Source: JASGDN01 sp049840815 (GTDB lineage: Bacteria > Chloroflexota > Chloroflexia > Thermomicrobiales > UBA6265). Taken from it: DNA of 64,000 bases. A model generated the notes under the pieces. It was given only the letters and a program-made list of their open reading frames with translations, did no database searches and was not told where the DNA came from. How positions within the stretch are numbered: the first letter of the stretch is position 1; every line of letters begins with the position of its first letter. The translations under genes were made by a program, and so were the position numbers. Shown piece after piece: positions 27,160 to 36,315 of the stretch. The DNA lies in assembly GCA_049840815.1 (NCBI GenBank), contig JASGJI010000011.1:372001-436000 (forward strand), given 5' to 3'.

Positions 27160-27220
27160 GGAAACAGGCGCCGCCGGGCTCTTCCGGCGAAGGGAGGGGG
27201 AAATCAACGGTCAGGCAGCA

Positions 27221-27362
27221 GGAAGGAAGAATCTTCTTTTTCTGAAGAAAAAGAAGCAAAAAGACTTCATTCGTTTAGAGCCGAGATGTTGCGAGCGCTT
27301 ATACTTAAACGAATGAAAGTTTTTTGGTTCTTTTTTTCAAAAAAAGAACACTCTTCCTTTCT
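27221..27362 (+). repeat. About 140-bp AT-rich dispersed repeat, copy 1
   Basis: This copy shows the full architecture. Outer arms GGAAGGAAGA and TCTTCCTTTC enclose one hairpin TTCTTTTTCT-GA-AGAAAAAGAA, a central stem CATTCGTTTA/TAAACGAATG, and a second hairpin GTTCTTTTTTT-C-AAAAAAAGAAC. The centre between the stem arms is variable. The copy lies in the convergent gap between cobA and the OprB porin. It is much richer in A and T than the flanking genes. Peptides read from it are Lys/Phe-rich and not credible. Confidence 0.9.
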
Positions 27363-27421
27363 TGTAAACTACAATCAAGGGAGCCGACCCTCAGGCCATC
27401 GCGCCAGGACAGGCACATGAA

Positions 27422-27452
27422 AAAGGCCAGGGGTGGTTCCCCCCTGGCCTTT
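27422..27452. terminator. Bidirectional rho-independent terminator
   Basis: AAAGGCCAGGGG at 27422-27433 pairs exactly with CCCCTGGCCTTT at 27441-27452 over a 7-base loop. The A and T ends make it suitable in both directions. It sits 56 bases past the porin stop on the minus strand and after cobA on the plus strand. Confidence 0.8.
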
Positions 27453-27507
27453 CTTCACGCGCTCGAGGCAACGCCGCGCGAGCGGACCCGCCGTCAGCCG
27501 GACTGGA

Positions 27508-28953
27508 TCAGAACACCACCACGGCGCGCAGGCCGAAGATCGCCGCATCGCCGATCTTCTTGGTGGGGTTGTTCGGATCGAGCACGCCACCGCTCGGGCT
27601 GAACATGTACTGGAAGTCCGGCTGAAGGGTCAGCCACGGCGTGATCGGCGCCTGATAGGTCAGTTCCAGCACCGTCTCGCTGGTGCGCTGCGGGTAGTAG
27701 GCCCCGCTGAAATACGCCACGTCGGTGTCATACCGGCGGGCGCGGGCGCCGATCCGGGCATATCCGACCCCGAGGCCAACCGTGTCATCCTCGCGGCCCG
27801 GGATCGCGCCCTTCCAGGTCACGCCCGCGTTGAGGAAGAGGTTGGACAGGTTGCGGTCGTTGGAGATGGCGCTGATCCGGCCGAACAGGCCGATGCCCTG
27901 GTCCTTGGTGCCTTCCTTGCGCCAGACGAGCTGATCGGCCACCGCGTAGACCGCCCAGTTGTTGGTGCGCCCGAGCGCCACGCCACTGCTGGCGGGGTCG
28001 GCGAGCAGCAGCCCGTCATTGGCGTAGCGCTGATCGGCGAACTGGTTGGAGTTGTACCGTGTGCCCAGCTTGTAGGTGCCCGGCAGCCCGCTGGCGTTCT
28101 CGCCGCCATTGAGCGCGTATTGCACCTCGCCGATGACGAACACGCCCTCGTCGAGCACGAAGGAAGTGCCGGAACGATTGAGTTTCTGCGGATCACCCTC
28201 CCCGGTCGGGGCGGGATTGCCGCTGTAGACGCCGAGCAGGAACGCGAGATCGTCGCGCGGCTGCGCCTTCACCCGCACGCCGAGCGCGCCGAGTGGATAG
28301 GCCGGGCCGCCGGAGGGCAGGCTCAGCGCCGAGAGCGTCGGCCAGCCGAACGAGGCATTGATGAACAGGCCGCCATACTCGCTGACCTGGAACTCGCTGT
28401 CGGCCGCCTGCTGGCCGATACGCACCGACAGAGCATCGTTGAGCAGGCTCTGCTCGTACCACAACTCGAACAGGCGGGTGGCGGCGGTGGCCTCGATGCC
28501 GCTGATGGTGTTGAGGTTGCCGATATTGTTGGCGCTCAGCCCATGCCCGCGAATTTGTAGGCCGCTGACGTGGAACGTTCCGCCAGGCAGGCCGAACGCC
28601 TTCTCGGTGTTGACGTCCATCTCCATCAGCAGCGCGCCCTCGTAGATCGCGCCGGTCTTGATGCCTCCGCTGACATTGCCCAGCACCTCGCTGGTTTCCT
28701 TCAGCGAGATGGTGACGCCGATATCGTCGAGCTTGGTGCGCAGACCGCCGATATCGCCCAGCATCTGGTCACGCTCCCAGAAGCCGGTCGCCTTGCTGGT
28801 CTCCTCCGACGTCAGAGGTAATTGCTGGCGGACCTCCGGCGTGCCCGGCAAGTCGGCATCGACCGGCGCGGTCTGGGCCAGAGCGGAGAAACCCGTGGCG
28901 ATTGAAAACAGAAGGGCAAGAGAGCCGGTTCTATGGGGCGTGGGAAGAGACAT
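27508..28953 (-). CDS. OprB family carbohydrate-selective porin
   Basis: This is an outer-membrane beta-barrel of about 481 residues. A signal peptide is seen (SLALLFSIATGFSALAQT) and the protein ends in ...GLRAVVVF with the terminal Phe needed for barrel assembly. The N-terminal region TGFWERDQMLGDIGGLRTKL and the barrel segments with alternating hydrophobic residues match OprB. These porins take up sugars, commonly glucose, and are abundant in acetic acid bacteria. The start is ATG 28953, giving a clean signal; ATG 28971 adds six residues. The gene is intact over 1.4 kb, unlike its neighbour. Confidence 0.85.
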   Translation of the reverse strand: MSLPTPHRTGSLALLFSIATGFSALAQTAPVDADLPGTPEVRQQLPLTSEETSKATGFWERDQMLGDIGGLRTKLDDIGVTISLKETSEVLGNVSGGIKTGAIYEGALLMEMDVNTEKAFGLPGGTFHVSGLQIRGHGLSANNIGNLNTISGIEATAATRLFELWYEQSLLNDALSVRIGQQAADSEFQVSEYGGLFINASFGWPTLSALSLPSGGPAYPLGALGVRVKAQPRDDLAFLLGVYSGNPAPTGEGDPQKLNRSGTSFVLDEGVFVIGEVQYALNGGENASGLPGTYKLGTRYNSNQFADQRYANDGLLLADPASSGVALGRTNNWAVYAVADQLVWRKEGTKDQGIGLFGRISAISNDRNLSNLFLNAGVTWKGAIPGREDDTVGLGVGYARIGARARRYDTDVAYFSGAYYPQRTSETVLELTYQAPITPWLTLQPDFQYMFSPSGGVLDPNNPTKKIGDAAIFGLRAVVVF

Positions 28954-29004
28954 ACGAAGGATTCCATCCATTGAAGAAAAACCCGCTCCCGTCCTGGAAA
29001 ACTT

Positions 29005-30411
29005 TCACCATATCCAGAACAGGAGTATCCAGGCCGACGCGCCGACGCACGCGCCGAGCGCGACAAAACCGGTCAGCACGGCAAGGCGCCCTCCCCGCAC
29101 CCACTGGCCACCAATTCGCCATCCAAGCCAGGCACTCCAGAACACGGCCCCCGCCAGCAGCATCGCGCGGACCGTTGCGACGTCGGGCAACGTAATGCCA
29201 TCGGCACGCAGAAGCGACACCGTCATGGCGCTGAGACCGAGGAATACCCCGCATCCCGCCATCGGAATCAATGCCTGCGCGAGATGATGGAAGCGCGGCC
29301 ACGACCATGTCCCGGCCGCGCGCGTGCCGAGCGCCACGCAGAGGCCGGCGCCCATGCCGTAGACGATCGCGGTCACGCCCACATAGGCGAGCAACACCGT
29401 GCCATCGAGCACCGTCAGCACATCGTTGCGATCCGGGTAGTTGGTGAGCAGCCACCACGGCACGGTCGTTCCCAGGGGCCACGTCGATGCCGGCATCGGC
29501 CAGTGCCTCCGCCGCCGCGATGCTTGGCGGCGACGAACCATGGACTGGCCGACCAGTGGAACGCGCCGGCCGCGACGCCCATCAGGCCGAACAGGATCAG
29601 CGCCGTGTCCCATGGGTTCGGGTGCGTCGCCCGCGACCTCCACCACCTCGCTGATCTGGCGGGACCGCGCCTCCAGCGCGACGGCATCGCGAAAGCCGCT
29701 GCACCGTCCGCACATGTGGCAGGCGGCGGCGCCCCGCATGGTGCGGATCGGCACCAGCGGCGCGCAGTTCACCGCCGCCCGGCTGCTCCCGCTCGCGACG
29801 CGAGGCCTGCCACGCCGCCTCGTCCACCCGGAAATGAACCGGCGCCAGGCGCGCCAGCAGGCCGAACACGCCGTTCACCGGGCAGAGATAGCGGCACCAG
29901 ACCCGCTTGTTGCGCCCGTACAACTAGGCCGATCGACGATCGCCGCGACGGTCGAGCCGCCGAGGATCAGCAGGGCCGGCCGCGGGATACTGGTAGACGC
30001 TGACCATCTGGCCATAGACGGTGGTGCCGGCGAAGGCGACGAACGGCCAGCCGCGCCAGGTGATCCAGCGCGGCACCCGCCGGCCGAGGCTGTGCCGGCT
30101 GGCGAATTCGCTCAGCGCGCCCTCGGGACAGAACACGCCGCACCAGGTTCGTCCGACCAGCACCATGCTGAGCAGCACGAACGGCCACCAGATCCCCCAG
30201 AACACGAACTGGGCGAACAGCGTCAGGTTGTTCCACAGATGCGCGGCGCGCGGCGGCAGATCGGCAGCACGGCCGGCGCGGCGAGCAGAAAGACGTAGCA
30301 GACGACCACGGCCCACTGCACCGCCTGGATCGTTCCGCGGTGGCGCGCGAGCAGAGTCGCCGAAGCGCGGCGAGGCGCCCCCGGCACCCGTTCCCGGACG
30401 ATGCGCGTCAA
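29005..30411 (-). CDS. ftrD: FtrD-like membrane polyferredoxin, multiple frameshifts
   Basis: This is an inner-membrane 4Fe-4S protein that is likely to take electrons from ferrous iron oxidation in the Ftr/P19 iron uptake system. Conserved pieces in order are TIQAVQWAVVVCYVFLLAA, FVFWGIWWPFVLLSMVL, WCGVFCPEGALSEFASR, WCRYLCPVNGVFGLLAR, AAACHMCGRCSGFRD and several C-terminal helices ending WILLFWIW. They lie in different frames, with breaks near 30,240, 29,945, 29,770, 29,640 and 29,470. Five or more indels could be errors or real decay. It starts 25 bases after ftrB. The NapH/CcoG type is the alternative, but the iron gene context favours FtrD. Confidence 0.7.
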
Positions 30412-30436
30412 GGGTCACGGGCACCAGGGTACATTC

Positions 30437-30778
30437 CTACTTCGCCACGAGAAGGGCGCGGGCCTCGGGATGGAAGTCGTCGAAGAAATCGTATTCGCCG
30501 GGCGCGAGGCGGCGGAACACCAGGGCGGAGGTGGTGCCCGGACCGAGCACCTTCTCCTTGTGCAACGCGAAGACTCTCGAATTCGGCCGGCGTGGTGCCC
30601 TCGTTGCTGATCTCGATCTTGAAGGGCCGGTTGGCCGGCACCTCAAGCCGTGACGGCGTGATGGTGCCGTCCTTCATGACAACGTGGAACACCGGCATCT
30701 CGTCGGCGGCACTGGCCGGCGCGCGACGAAGCCGCCAGCGAGGGCCGCGAGCGCGACCAGCGCGCCGCGGCGACGCAT
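30437..30778 (-). CDS. ftrB: FtrB-like cupredoxin domain protein, frameshifted
   Basis: This is a periplasmic cupredoxin of about 113 residues. It starts at ATG 30778, overlapping the stop of the P19-like gene in TGATG. A signal peptide (RRGALVALAALAGG) leads to MPVFHVVMKDGTITPSRLEV and PFKIEISNEGTTPAEFES. The end is LGPGTTSALVFRRLAPGEYD and FHPEARALLVAK. These parts lie in three frames, with breaks near 30,720 and 30,580. In Bordetella-type ftrABCD systems FtrB is thought to oxidise ferrous iron before transport through FtrC. Confidence 0.72.
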
Positions 30779-31313
30779 CAGTAGCCGCCCTTCTTTCCGG
30801 TGCCGGCGAAGGTGAAGTCGTAGGCGGCCTGCGAACGGCTTGAACCACGGTCCGACGCCGGTCTCCTTGTCGGTGTGACGGCCGAAATGCTCGCCCGGCG
30901 GCGACACGTTCAGAGTCAGGTGATACTTGCCGGGACCGGCCAGCTTGACGTTGTCGCCGTAGTGCGGACCGTCATTGGCAACCATCTGCATGAACTCGCC
31001 CGTGATCTTCTGGCCGGTGTCGACCTTCGTCAGCTCGTAGGAAATCGACAGCGCCGGCACCCACTCCCCGTCGGGAAAGCCATTCTTGTTGCCATGCGTG
31101 GCCTTGACGTCGGCTTCCAGATGGACATCCGAATCCGCCGCCAGCCGCATCATGCCCGGCGGGATCCATCTCGATCGGCTGCAGGTAGACGGCCGCGATC
31201 TCAAGTCCCGCCTGCTTCACCGGCTTGCCGATCGGATATTCGCGGGCAATGGCCGGGGGGATGGCCAGGGTGGTCGCAAGCAGGCCGAGAGCGAACAGGC
31301 GCGAGGGACGCAT
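30778..31313 (-). CDS. ftrA: FtrA/P19-like periplasmic iron-binding protein, frameshifted
   Basis: This is a periplasmic protein of the P19/Tp34 family of about 178 residues. ATG 31313 follows AGGAG. The signal peptide is SRLFALGLLATTLAIPPAIA. The mature part begins REYPIGKPVKQAGLEIAAVY and continues with MMRLAADSDVHLEADVKAT, GEFMQMVANDGPHYGDNVK and HLTLNVSPPGEHFGRH, with Met and His residues that serve as metal ligands in the family. Frames change near 31,150 and 30,820; the correct end reads AAYDFTFAGTGKKGGY. It is the first gene of ftrA-ftrB-ftrD and divergent from ftrC. Confidence 0.8.
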
Positions 31314-31367
31314 GGTGGACTCCTGAGGGAGGGGATGCCAAGACACGATAAGCATTTTGCTAGTATG

Positions 31368-31392
31368 AATGAGAGTGATTTGCAATCTCATT
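31368..31392. promoter_or_regulatory. Fur-like operator in the divergent ftr promoter region
   Basis: The 25-base site AATGAGAG...ATCTCATT is an interrupted palindrome with outer arms AATGAGA/TCTCATT and inner arms GATT/AATC. It resembles the TGAGAAT-ATTCTCA form of Fur boxes. It lies in the AT-rich stretch between ftrA (minus) and ftrC (plus), where it could repress both when iron is plentiful. This is a motif match by eye only. Confidence 0.5.
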
Positions 31393-31478
31393 TATGAGGC
31401 TTTAGATCTCGCCAAGAGACGTTCCCCCGCCTTACTGCCTGCCCCGGGAACAGGCGACCCGACAGAATGAGGTTCCGA

Positions 31479-32309
31479 ATGCTCGCCAGCCTGATCGTCG
31501 TTTTCCGCGAGGTCCTCGAGGCGGGATTGATCGTCGGCATCGTGCTCGCCGCCACCGTGGGCGTGCCTCGCCGTGGCCGATGGATCGCCGGCGGGATCGC
31601 CGCCGGGGTGCTTGGCGCGATCCTCATCGCCCTGTTCGCCGGCGCCCTGTCGGACGCGTTCGAGGGGACCGGGCAGGAGGTGTTCAACGCCTCGGTCCTG
31701 ATCATCGCCGTCGTCATGCTGAGCTGGCACGTCCTTTGGATGGCGCGCCATGGCCGCGAGATGGCGCGGGAGATGAAGGAGGTCGGCCGCTCGGTGGCGC
31801 TGGGCCAGCGGTCGTTGCTCGCGCTGGCCGTGGTGGTCGCCATCGCCGTGCTGCGCGAGGGCGCCGAGGTGGTGCTGTTCCTCTACGGCATCGCGGCCGC
31901 CAGCAACACCGGCGCGGGCGCGCTGGTCACCGGGGGCGCCCTCGGGATCGCCGCCGGGGCGCTGCTGTCCTGGCTGATCTACCGCGGCCTGCTGACCATC
32001 CCGGTGCGCCACCTGTTCTCCGTCACCGGCGCCCTGATCGCCCTGCTCGCCGCCGGCATGGCCGGACAGGCCGCCGCCATACTGGCCGGCGCCGACCTGA
32101 TCCCGAGCTGGGGCTACGATGTCTGGAACACATCCTGGCTGCTACCCGAGAACACCATGATCGGCCGCACCCTCCACGTGCTCATCGGCTATTCGGAACG
32201 GCCCATGGGGGTGCAGGTGGTGGCCTACCTCGTCGTGCTGGCCGCGCTGCTGATCGGCGCGCGGCTGATCGGCGCGCCCCGCCCGGCGCCGCGGGCGACC
32301 GCCGGATAG
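31479..32309 (+). CDS. ftrC: FTR1-family iron permease
   Basis: This is an inner-membrane iron permease of 276 residues with about seven helices. The two REXXE iron-binding motifs of the FTR1/EfeU family are present: REVLEAG near residue 10 and REGAEVV near residue 126. ATG 31479 follows GAGG with good spacing and gives the family N-terminus MLASLIVVFREVLEAG; ATG 31467 adds four residues. The gene is divergent from ftrA-ftrB-ftrD with a Fur-like site between. It is intact although its partner genes have frameshifts. Confidence 0.88.
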   Translation: MLASLIVVFREVLEAGLIVGIVLAATVGVPRRGRWIAGGIAAGVLGAILIALFAGALSDAFEGTGQEVFNASVLIIAVVMLSWHVLWMARHGREMAREMKEVGRSVALGQRSLLALAVVVAIAVLREGAEVVLFLYGIAAASNTGAGALVTGGALGIAAGALLSWLIYRGLLTIPVRHLFSVTGALIALLAAGMAGQAAAILAGADLIPSWGYDVWNTSWLLPENTMIGRTLHVLIGYSERPMGVQVVAYLVVLAALLIGARLIGAPRPAPRATAG

Positions 32310-32587
32310 GAGGCATCCGACGGGCGCCGTCCAGGCCACGGCCGGCGCCGCCCATCCCCGCCGGACTCATGCCGCCCGGACGTCGGCGCCATGGGCGGAC
32401 TCCCACGAATTCCCTGAAATTTCGTGAGGTGCCGGCGGTGCCCGACGATCCGGCACGCCCCCCACATGGCGAAACCTTCCCGTGTCCCGGAGGCAAGGGC
32501 GTTTAAACTCGTTATAGATATATATAATCAGTGATACCTTTTCCGCCGACGTTTCTGCTTCGTATTCTCCCAGGAGAGCACAACAGC

Positions 32588-33278
32588 ATGGCGGATTTTC
32601 ATTTTGTAGAAGACTATGAAAGGCATGTACGAAATCTGCTGACCCACTACCCGCGCGCGCAAGCAATGGAACTGGCCGTCGGAGGGGCCTGGTCCACCAT
32701 TCAGGATATCGAGGTCGCCATCCTGAAACACTTTGGCCTGCGTGATGGAATGCAAGTCATCGACCTGGGGTGTGGCTCTGGTCGTCTCTCCCAGGGCCTG
32801 GGCCGATCGGGGCTGCGGATCGACTATACCGGCCTGGATATCGTCGAGGATTCTCCTGGACTACGCCCGGGAGGTCTCACCCGCCCACTACGTTTTCACG
32901 TTGAACCGGTCCCGTGGGCTGCCGAAGGATCTTGCCCCGGCGGATATGATGAGCGCGTTCTCGGTCTTCACGCATTTGCTGCCCGAGGAAACCTATCTCT
33001 ATCTGCAGGACGCACACCGCGCACTCCGCCCCGGGGGGCTGGTGATCATGTCGTTTCTCGAATTCGCATGTCCCGGCCACTGGGAGGTTTTCCAGGCGAC
33101 CGTGGAGGGCCTGAAAACCAATACCCGCCTGCCGCTGAACACCTTCCTTTCGCGCGAGGCCATCACCACCTTCTCATCCCGGCTCGGCTATGCCTGCCGG
33201 TTCGTGGCGGCGACCGAGGCCCCCTGGCAAGCGGCGGGGCCGCTCGGCCAGTCGGTGGCGATCCTGCGGAAATCCTGA
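32588..33278 (+). CDS. Class I SAM-dependent methyltransferase, frameshifted
   Basis: This is a methyltransferase of about 230 residues. ATG 32588 follows AGGAGA. The SAM motif I is MQVIDLGCGSGRLSQGL, followed by DYTGLDIV. After a frame change near 32,850 the protein continues in another frame with DYAREVSPAHYVFTLN, DMMSAFSVFTHLLPEETY and RALRPGGLVIMSFLEF. The substrate is unknown. The upstream 278-base gap ends in an AT-rich promoter-like stretch (TTATAGATATATATAATC). A repeat element follows the gene. Confidence 0.75.
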
Positions 33279-33385
33279 CGTCCTGGGATGGCATATGCTT
33301 TCCACACCACCCGCGCGGTTGCGCGTATCGGACAGTCCCCTGGCACAGGGCGCCACCGCCGTTCAGGGGACGGTCAGGATTGATA

Positions 33386-33526
33386 GAAAGGAAGAGTGTT
33401 CTTTTTTGAAAAAAAGAACCAAAAAACTTTCATCCGTTTGAGCCTATACGGTTGCACCGCCTCGACTTTAAACGAATGAAGTCTTTTTGCTTCTTTTTCT
33501 TCAGAAAAAGAAGACTCTTTCCTTCC
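33386..33526 (-). repeat. Dispersed repeat, copy 2 (reverse orientation)
   Basis: All parts of the element are present in reverse order: the CAAAAAAAGAAC-side hairpin comes first, the GAAGAAAAAGAA-side hairpin last. The central stem pairs CATCCGTTTG with TAAACGAATG. The copy fills most of the gap between the methyltransferase and a convergent small gene. Confidence 0.9.
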
Positions 33527-33619
33527 TCCAGGAACGGCAGGATCGCCGGCACCGCGCAAGGTGGCGATGGTCGGGGCCGTGGCGACGGTCCAGGAATGGC
33601 CGCCGCCACGGCCCTCGGG

Positions 33620-33867
33620 TCAGACTGGCTCCAGGACCCGGTTCGTCTGCTCGCGATGGGCCACGAGATCGGGCTGGGGCTTGGGGATGAGGCAATCCGG
33701 CAGGGCTGGACGGACCGGCTCCCCCCCACGGGCTGTGGCGGCACGGGCGCCTGCGGGCGCCGGTTGTCGGGTTTGCGCTTGCTCATCTGGCTCGGCCGGG
33801 TGAGCAGATAGAGCGGCACGCCGAAGCCCAGGATCATGTGGGAGACAAAAAGGAGATTTGGACTCAT
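33620..33867 (-). CDS. Small hypothetical protein with one membrane segment, frameshifted
   Basis: ATG 33867 follows GGGGAAAG. The start MSPNLLFVSHMILGFGVPLY gives one hydrophobic segment, followed by a charged Arg/Lys/Pro stretch. A run of G in the minus strand (forward C run near 33,725) breaks the frame. In the neighbouring frame it continues as ALPDCLIPKPQPDLVAHREQ and stops at 33620, for a total of about 82 residues. I do not recognise it. It may be a small inner-membrane protein. Confidence 0.4.
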
Positions 33868-34009
33868 CGAGATCTTTCCCCTTGCTCGTTTTATGTCACC
33901 GGGTTCACTCCCGGTGCCGGGGACGAGCATGGCATGGCGCGTCCGTCCCGCGCCACACTGATGAAGGGTCCGACGGACAGGAGCGGCGTGGTGGAGGACT
34001 GGAGGGAAA

Positions 34010-34363
34010 ATGGGGAAGTGGACATCCATGCGCCGCGTCGCGGGGCTGCTGCTGGCCGGAGCCTGCGGGATCGCCGCGCCCGCCCATGCGGACAGCAATG
34101 AGATCCTGTCGTTCCACTGTGATGACGGAAGCGCGGTCTCGATCATCTTCGTCGCGCCCGTCCCCCGGGGCACGTCCGCGGCGACGGATGTGGCGGTGCT
34201 GATGTTGCCGGGGCGCAAGAAGGTCGAAATCCTCACGCAAATCCGCATGGCGTCGGGAATCAGGTATCAGAACGACACCTACGCGTATCAGGAGTGGCAT
34301 GGCGCGAGCCGTTTTTTCTCGCCCGCCACGCCCCGCGGCACCGATTGTCGCGCGGTGCCGTAG
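34010..34363 (+). CDS. MliC-like lysozyme-inhibitor domain protein
   Basis: This is an exported protein of 117 residues. GGAGGG precedes ATG 34010. A signal peptide (RRVAGLLLAGACGIAAPAHA) is followed by one domain with LSFHCDDGSAVSIIFV, MASGIRYQNDTYAYQEWHG and a final Cys in GTDCRAVP. The Cys-beta strand-Trp-Cys pattern fits the MliC family, which inhibits C-type lysozyme in the periplasm. There is no lipobox, so it would be soluble like PliC. Confidence 0.65.
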   Translation: MGKWTSMRRVAGLLLAGACGIAAPAHADSNEILSFHCDDGSAVSIIFVAPVPRGTSAATDVAVLMLPGRKKVEILTQIRMASGIRYQNDTYAYQEWHGASRFFSPATPRGTDCRAVP

Positions 34364-34556
34364 GCGCGCCATGCTCTCGCCGGACGCCCTCTCGTTGCCG
34401 GAGGACGCCACGGCTTGCTTGACTATGACCAGTCCGGCCGGCCATACGGAGGCCAGCCGCGAACGGGCAAGATCGCGGCCCCGGCGCGGTGGCGGACAGC
34501 CGCCGGCTCGAAAGCCTCTTCCAAAGAGGCAAAAAAGGCTTATATTACAATATATT

Positions 34557-34631
34557 GCCGGGTTAGCACAGTGGTAGTGCAGCGGTTTTGTAAACCGAAG
34601 GCCGGGGGTTCAAATCCCTCACCCGGCACCA
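34557..34631 (+). tRNA. tRNA-Thr (UGU)
   Basis: A cloverleaf can be drawn: acceptor GCCGGGT/ACCCGGC, D-arm with AGCACAGTGGTAGTGC, anticodon loop TTTGTAA (anticodon TGT), and T-arm GGGGGTTCAAATCCCTC. The discriminator is A and CCA is encoded. An AT-rich promoter-like stretch (TATATTACAATATATT) ends just before the 5' end. Confidence 0.93.
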
Positions 34632-34745
34632 TCGCGTCACCCCCCTCCCTATCCCAACCGCCCTGGTTTCCGACAGACTGTTCAGCGTCCTGGTGGCAGC
34701 GATCGAGGCGCCAATGCCGGGCGGAGTCCTGGCCGGGGGCAAGAC

Positions 34746-34881
34746 AAGGAAGAGTCTTCTTTTTCTGAAGAAAAAGAAGCAAAAAGACTTCATTCGTTTG
34801 GAATCGAGGCGGTGCAACCGCACGACTCTAAACGGATAGAAGTTTTTTGGTTCTTTTTTTCAAAAAAGAACACTCTTCCTT
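34746..34881 (+). repeat. Dispersed repeat, copy 3
   Basis: This copy has both outer arms (AAGGAAGAG and CTCTTCCTT), both AT-rich hairpins and a central part GGAATCGAGGCGGTGCAACC. It lies between tRNA-Thr and the convergent histidine kinase gene. The remaining 344 bases of this gap show no gene. Confidence 0.9.
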
Positions 34882-34975
34882 ATGCCTGCATGAACACCGA
34901 ACCTGCGTTGAAAATCAGCCACCCCGTTGACACCCCGCCGTTCGCCTGAAATGTCAACGTCTCGGCGGATTGGTA

Positions 34976-36307
34976 TTACATCGGAATCTGCACGCGCGCG
35001 CGCAGGCCGCCGAGCGGGCTGTCCTCCAGCGTGATCTCGCCGCCATGCGCGCGGACGATGTCGCGCGCGATGGTCAGGCCGAGGCCGGTCCCCCCGGCGG
35101 CGCCGCTCTCGAAGGGGCGGAACACCGTCTCGCGCTGCCCGGCGGGGATGCCCGGCCCGTTATCATCGACCGTCACCTGCACGTTGCGCTGTCCGAGGGG
35201 CAGGACGCCGAGCCTGACCTGGCTGGCGTGCCGGCAGGCGTTGTCGATGAGGTTGGTGACCGCCCGCCGCATCGCGTCGGGCCGCAGCCGCACCAGCAAC
35301 GGTCCGGGCAGGTCGGTTTCCACCAGGGTGCCGCCCCGGCGGGCACTGGCGGCAATCTCGCCGAGCAGGTCCGACAGGTCGATCAGCCGTGCCTGCTCGA
35401 TGCCCTCGCCCCGGGCGAAGGCGAGATAGCCCCGGATCATGCGCTCCATCTCGGTCACGTCGGCGTTCATTTCCGCGACGTCGTCAGCCATGTCCTCGCG
35501 GGCCGGCAGCATGGCGAGCGCGAGGCGCAGCCGGGTCAGCGGCGTGCGCAGATCGTGCGAGACGCCGGCCAGCATCTCGGTGCGCTGTTGCAGGAAGCGG
35601 CGGATGCGCTCCTGCATGCGGTTGAAGGCAAGGGCGGCCTGGCGCACCTCGGTCGCCCCCTCCGGGCGGATCGGGCCGATATCGCGCCCCATGCCGAACG
35701 CCTCGGCGGCGCTGGCGAGGCGACGGATGGCGCGTACCTGGTTGCGCATAAACAGCGCGGCGATGCCGAACAGCAGCAGGGCGGAGCCGACCAGCCAGAT
35801 GACGAAAAGATAGATCGTGCCGGTGTAGAGCCGCTTGCGGGGGGCCTCGACTTCCAGCACCGCGTCCTGGAGCTGCACGCGCACCAGCACCGACAGCGGG
35901 TCCGAGGCCCAGTCCATGGTGAACGGGCGCCGCACCCGCTCGCGCAGCGCCGCCGCCAGATCCTCGTCCGCCTGGCCGGGCAGGGTCGGGCGGCGCCCCC
36001 GTGGCAGATGGACGCCCGGCTCCAGGCGCATCTGCATCTCCCACTGGCGCCACCCGTTCCCCAGGATCCATCCACGGTCCCAGGGGTCGGGGAAACGGTC
36101 GAGCAGATCGATGGTGGTGGCGATCTCGCCGGCCACCGCGGAGGCGAAGCGGCGGGAGACGATGTCGAGATGGGTGCCGTAGAACACCTGCAGCGCGACC
36201 ACCTGCACGACCACCAGCGGCACCAGCATGATCAGCAGGCTGCGCCACAGCAGCGAGCGGGGCAGCAGGGACTTGACCCGTTCGGCGAGCGGAACGCGCA
36301 GGCGCAT
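34976..36307 (-). CDS. EnvZ-like sensor histidine kinase
   Basis: This is a membrane sensor kinase of 443 residues. Two membrane segments (LLIMLVPLVVVQVVALQVFY near 23-43 and FVIWLVGSALLLFGIAALF near 165-185) flank a periplasmic domain of about 120 residues. A HAMP domain follows, then the H-box MLAGVSHDLRTPLTRLRLAL, N-box NLIDNACRHAS, and the ATP lid motifs DNGPGIP and GTGLGLTIARDI. It starts at ATG 36307, 8 bases after the stop of the response regulator. The pair probably senses envelope or osmotic conditions. Confidence 0.9.
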   Translation of the reverse strand: MRLRVPLAERVKSLLPRSLLWRSLLIMLVPLVVVQVVALQVFYGTHLDIVSRRFASAVAGEIATTIDLLDRFPDPWDRGWILGNGWRQWEMQMRLEPGVHLPRGRRPTLPGQADEDLAAALRERVRRPFTMDWASDPLSVLVRVQLQDAVLEVEAPRKRLYTGTIYLFVIWLVGSALLLFGIAALFMRNQVRAIRRLASAAEAFGMGRDIGPIRPEGATEVRQAALAFNRMQERIRRFLQQRTEMLAGVSHDLRTPLTRLRLALAMLPAREDMADDVAEMNADVTEMERMIRGYLAFARGEGIEQARLIDLSDLLGEIAASARRGGTLVETDLPGPLLVRLRPDAMRRAVTNLIDNACRHASQVRLGVLPLGQRNVQVTVDDNGPGIPAGQRETVFRPFESGAAGGTGLGLTIARDIVRAHGGEITLEDSPLGGLRARVQIPM

Positions 36308-36315
36308 GGCGCTGT

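Noticed and set aside
27221..27362. Lys/Phe-rich peptides read from the repeats (for example KKKKQKDFIR)
   Set aside because: They follow from the A/T runs of the element, differ in frame between copies and have no ribosome binding sites.
29005..30411. NapH or NosR assignment for the polyferredoxin
   Set aside because: No nap or nos genes are nearby. The adjacent P19-like, cupredoxin and FTR1 genes fit the iron uptake partner FtrD better.
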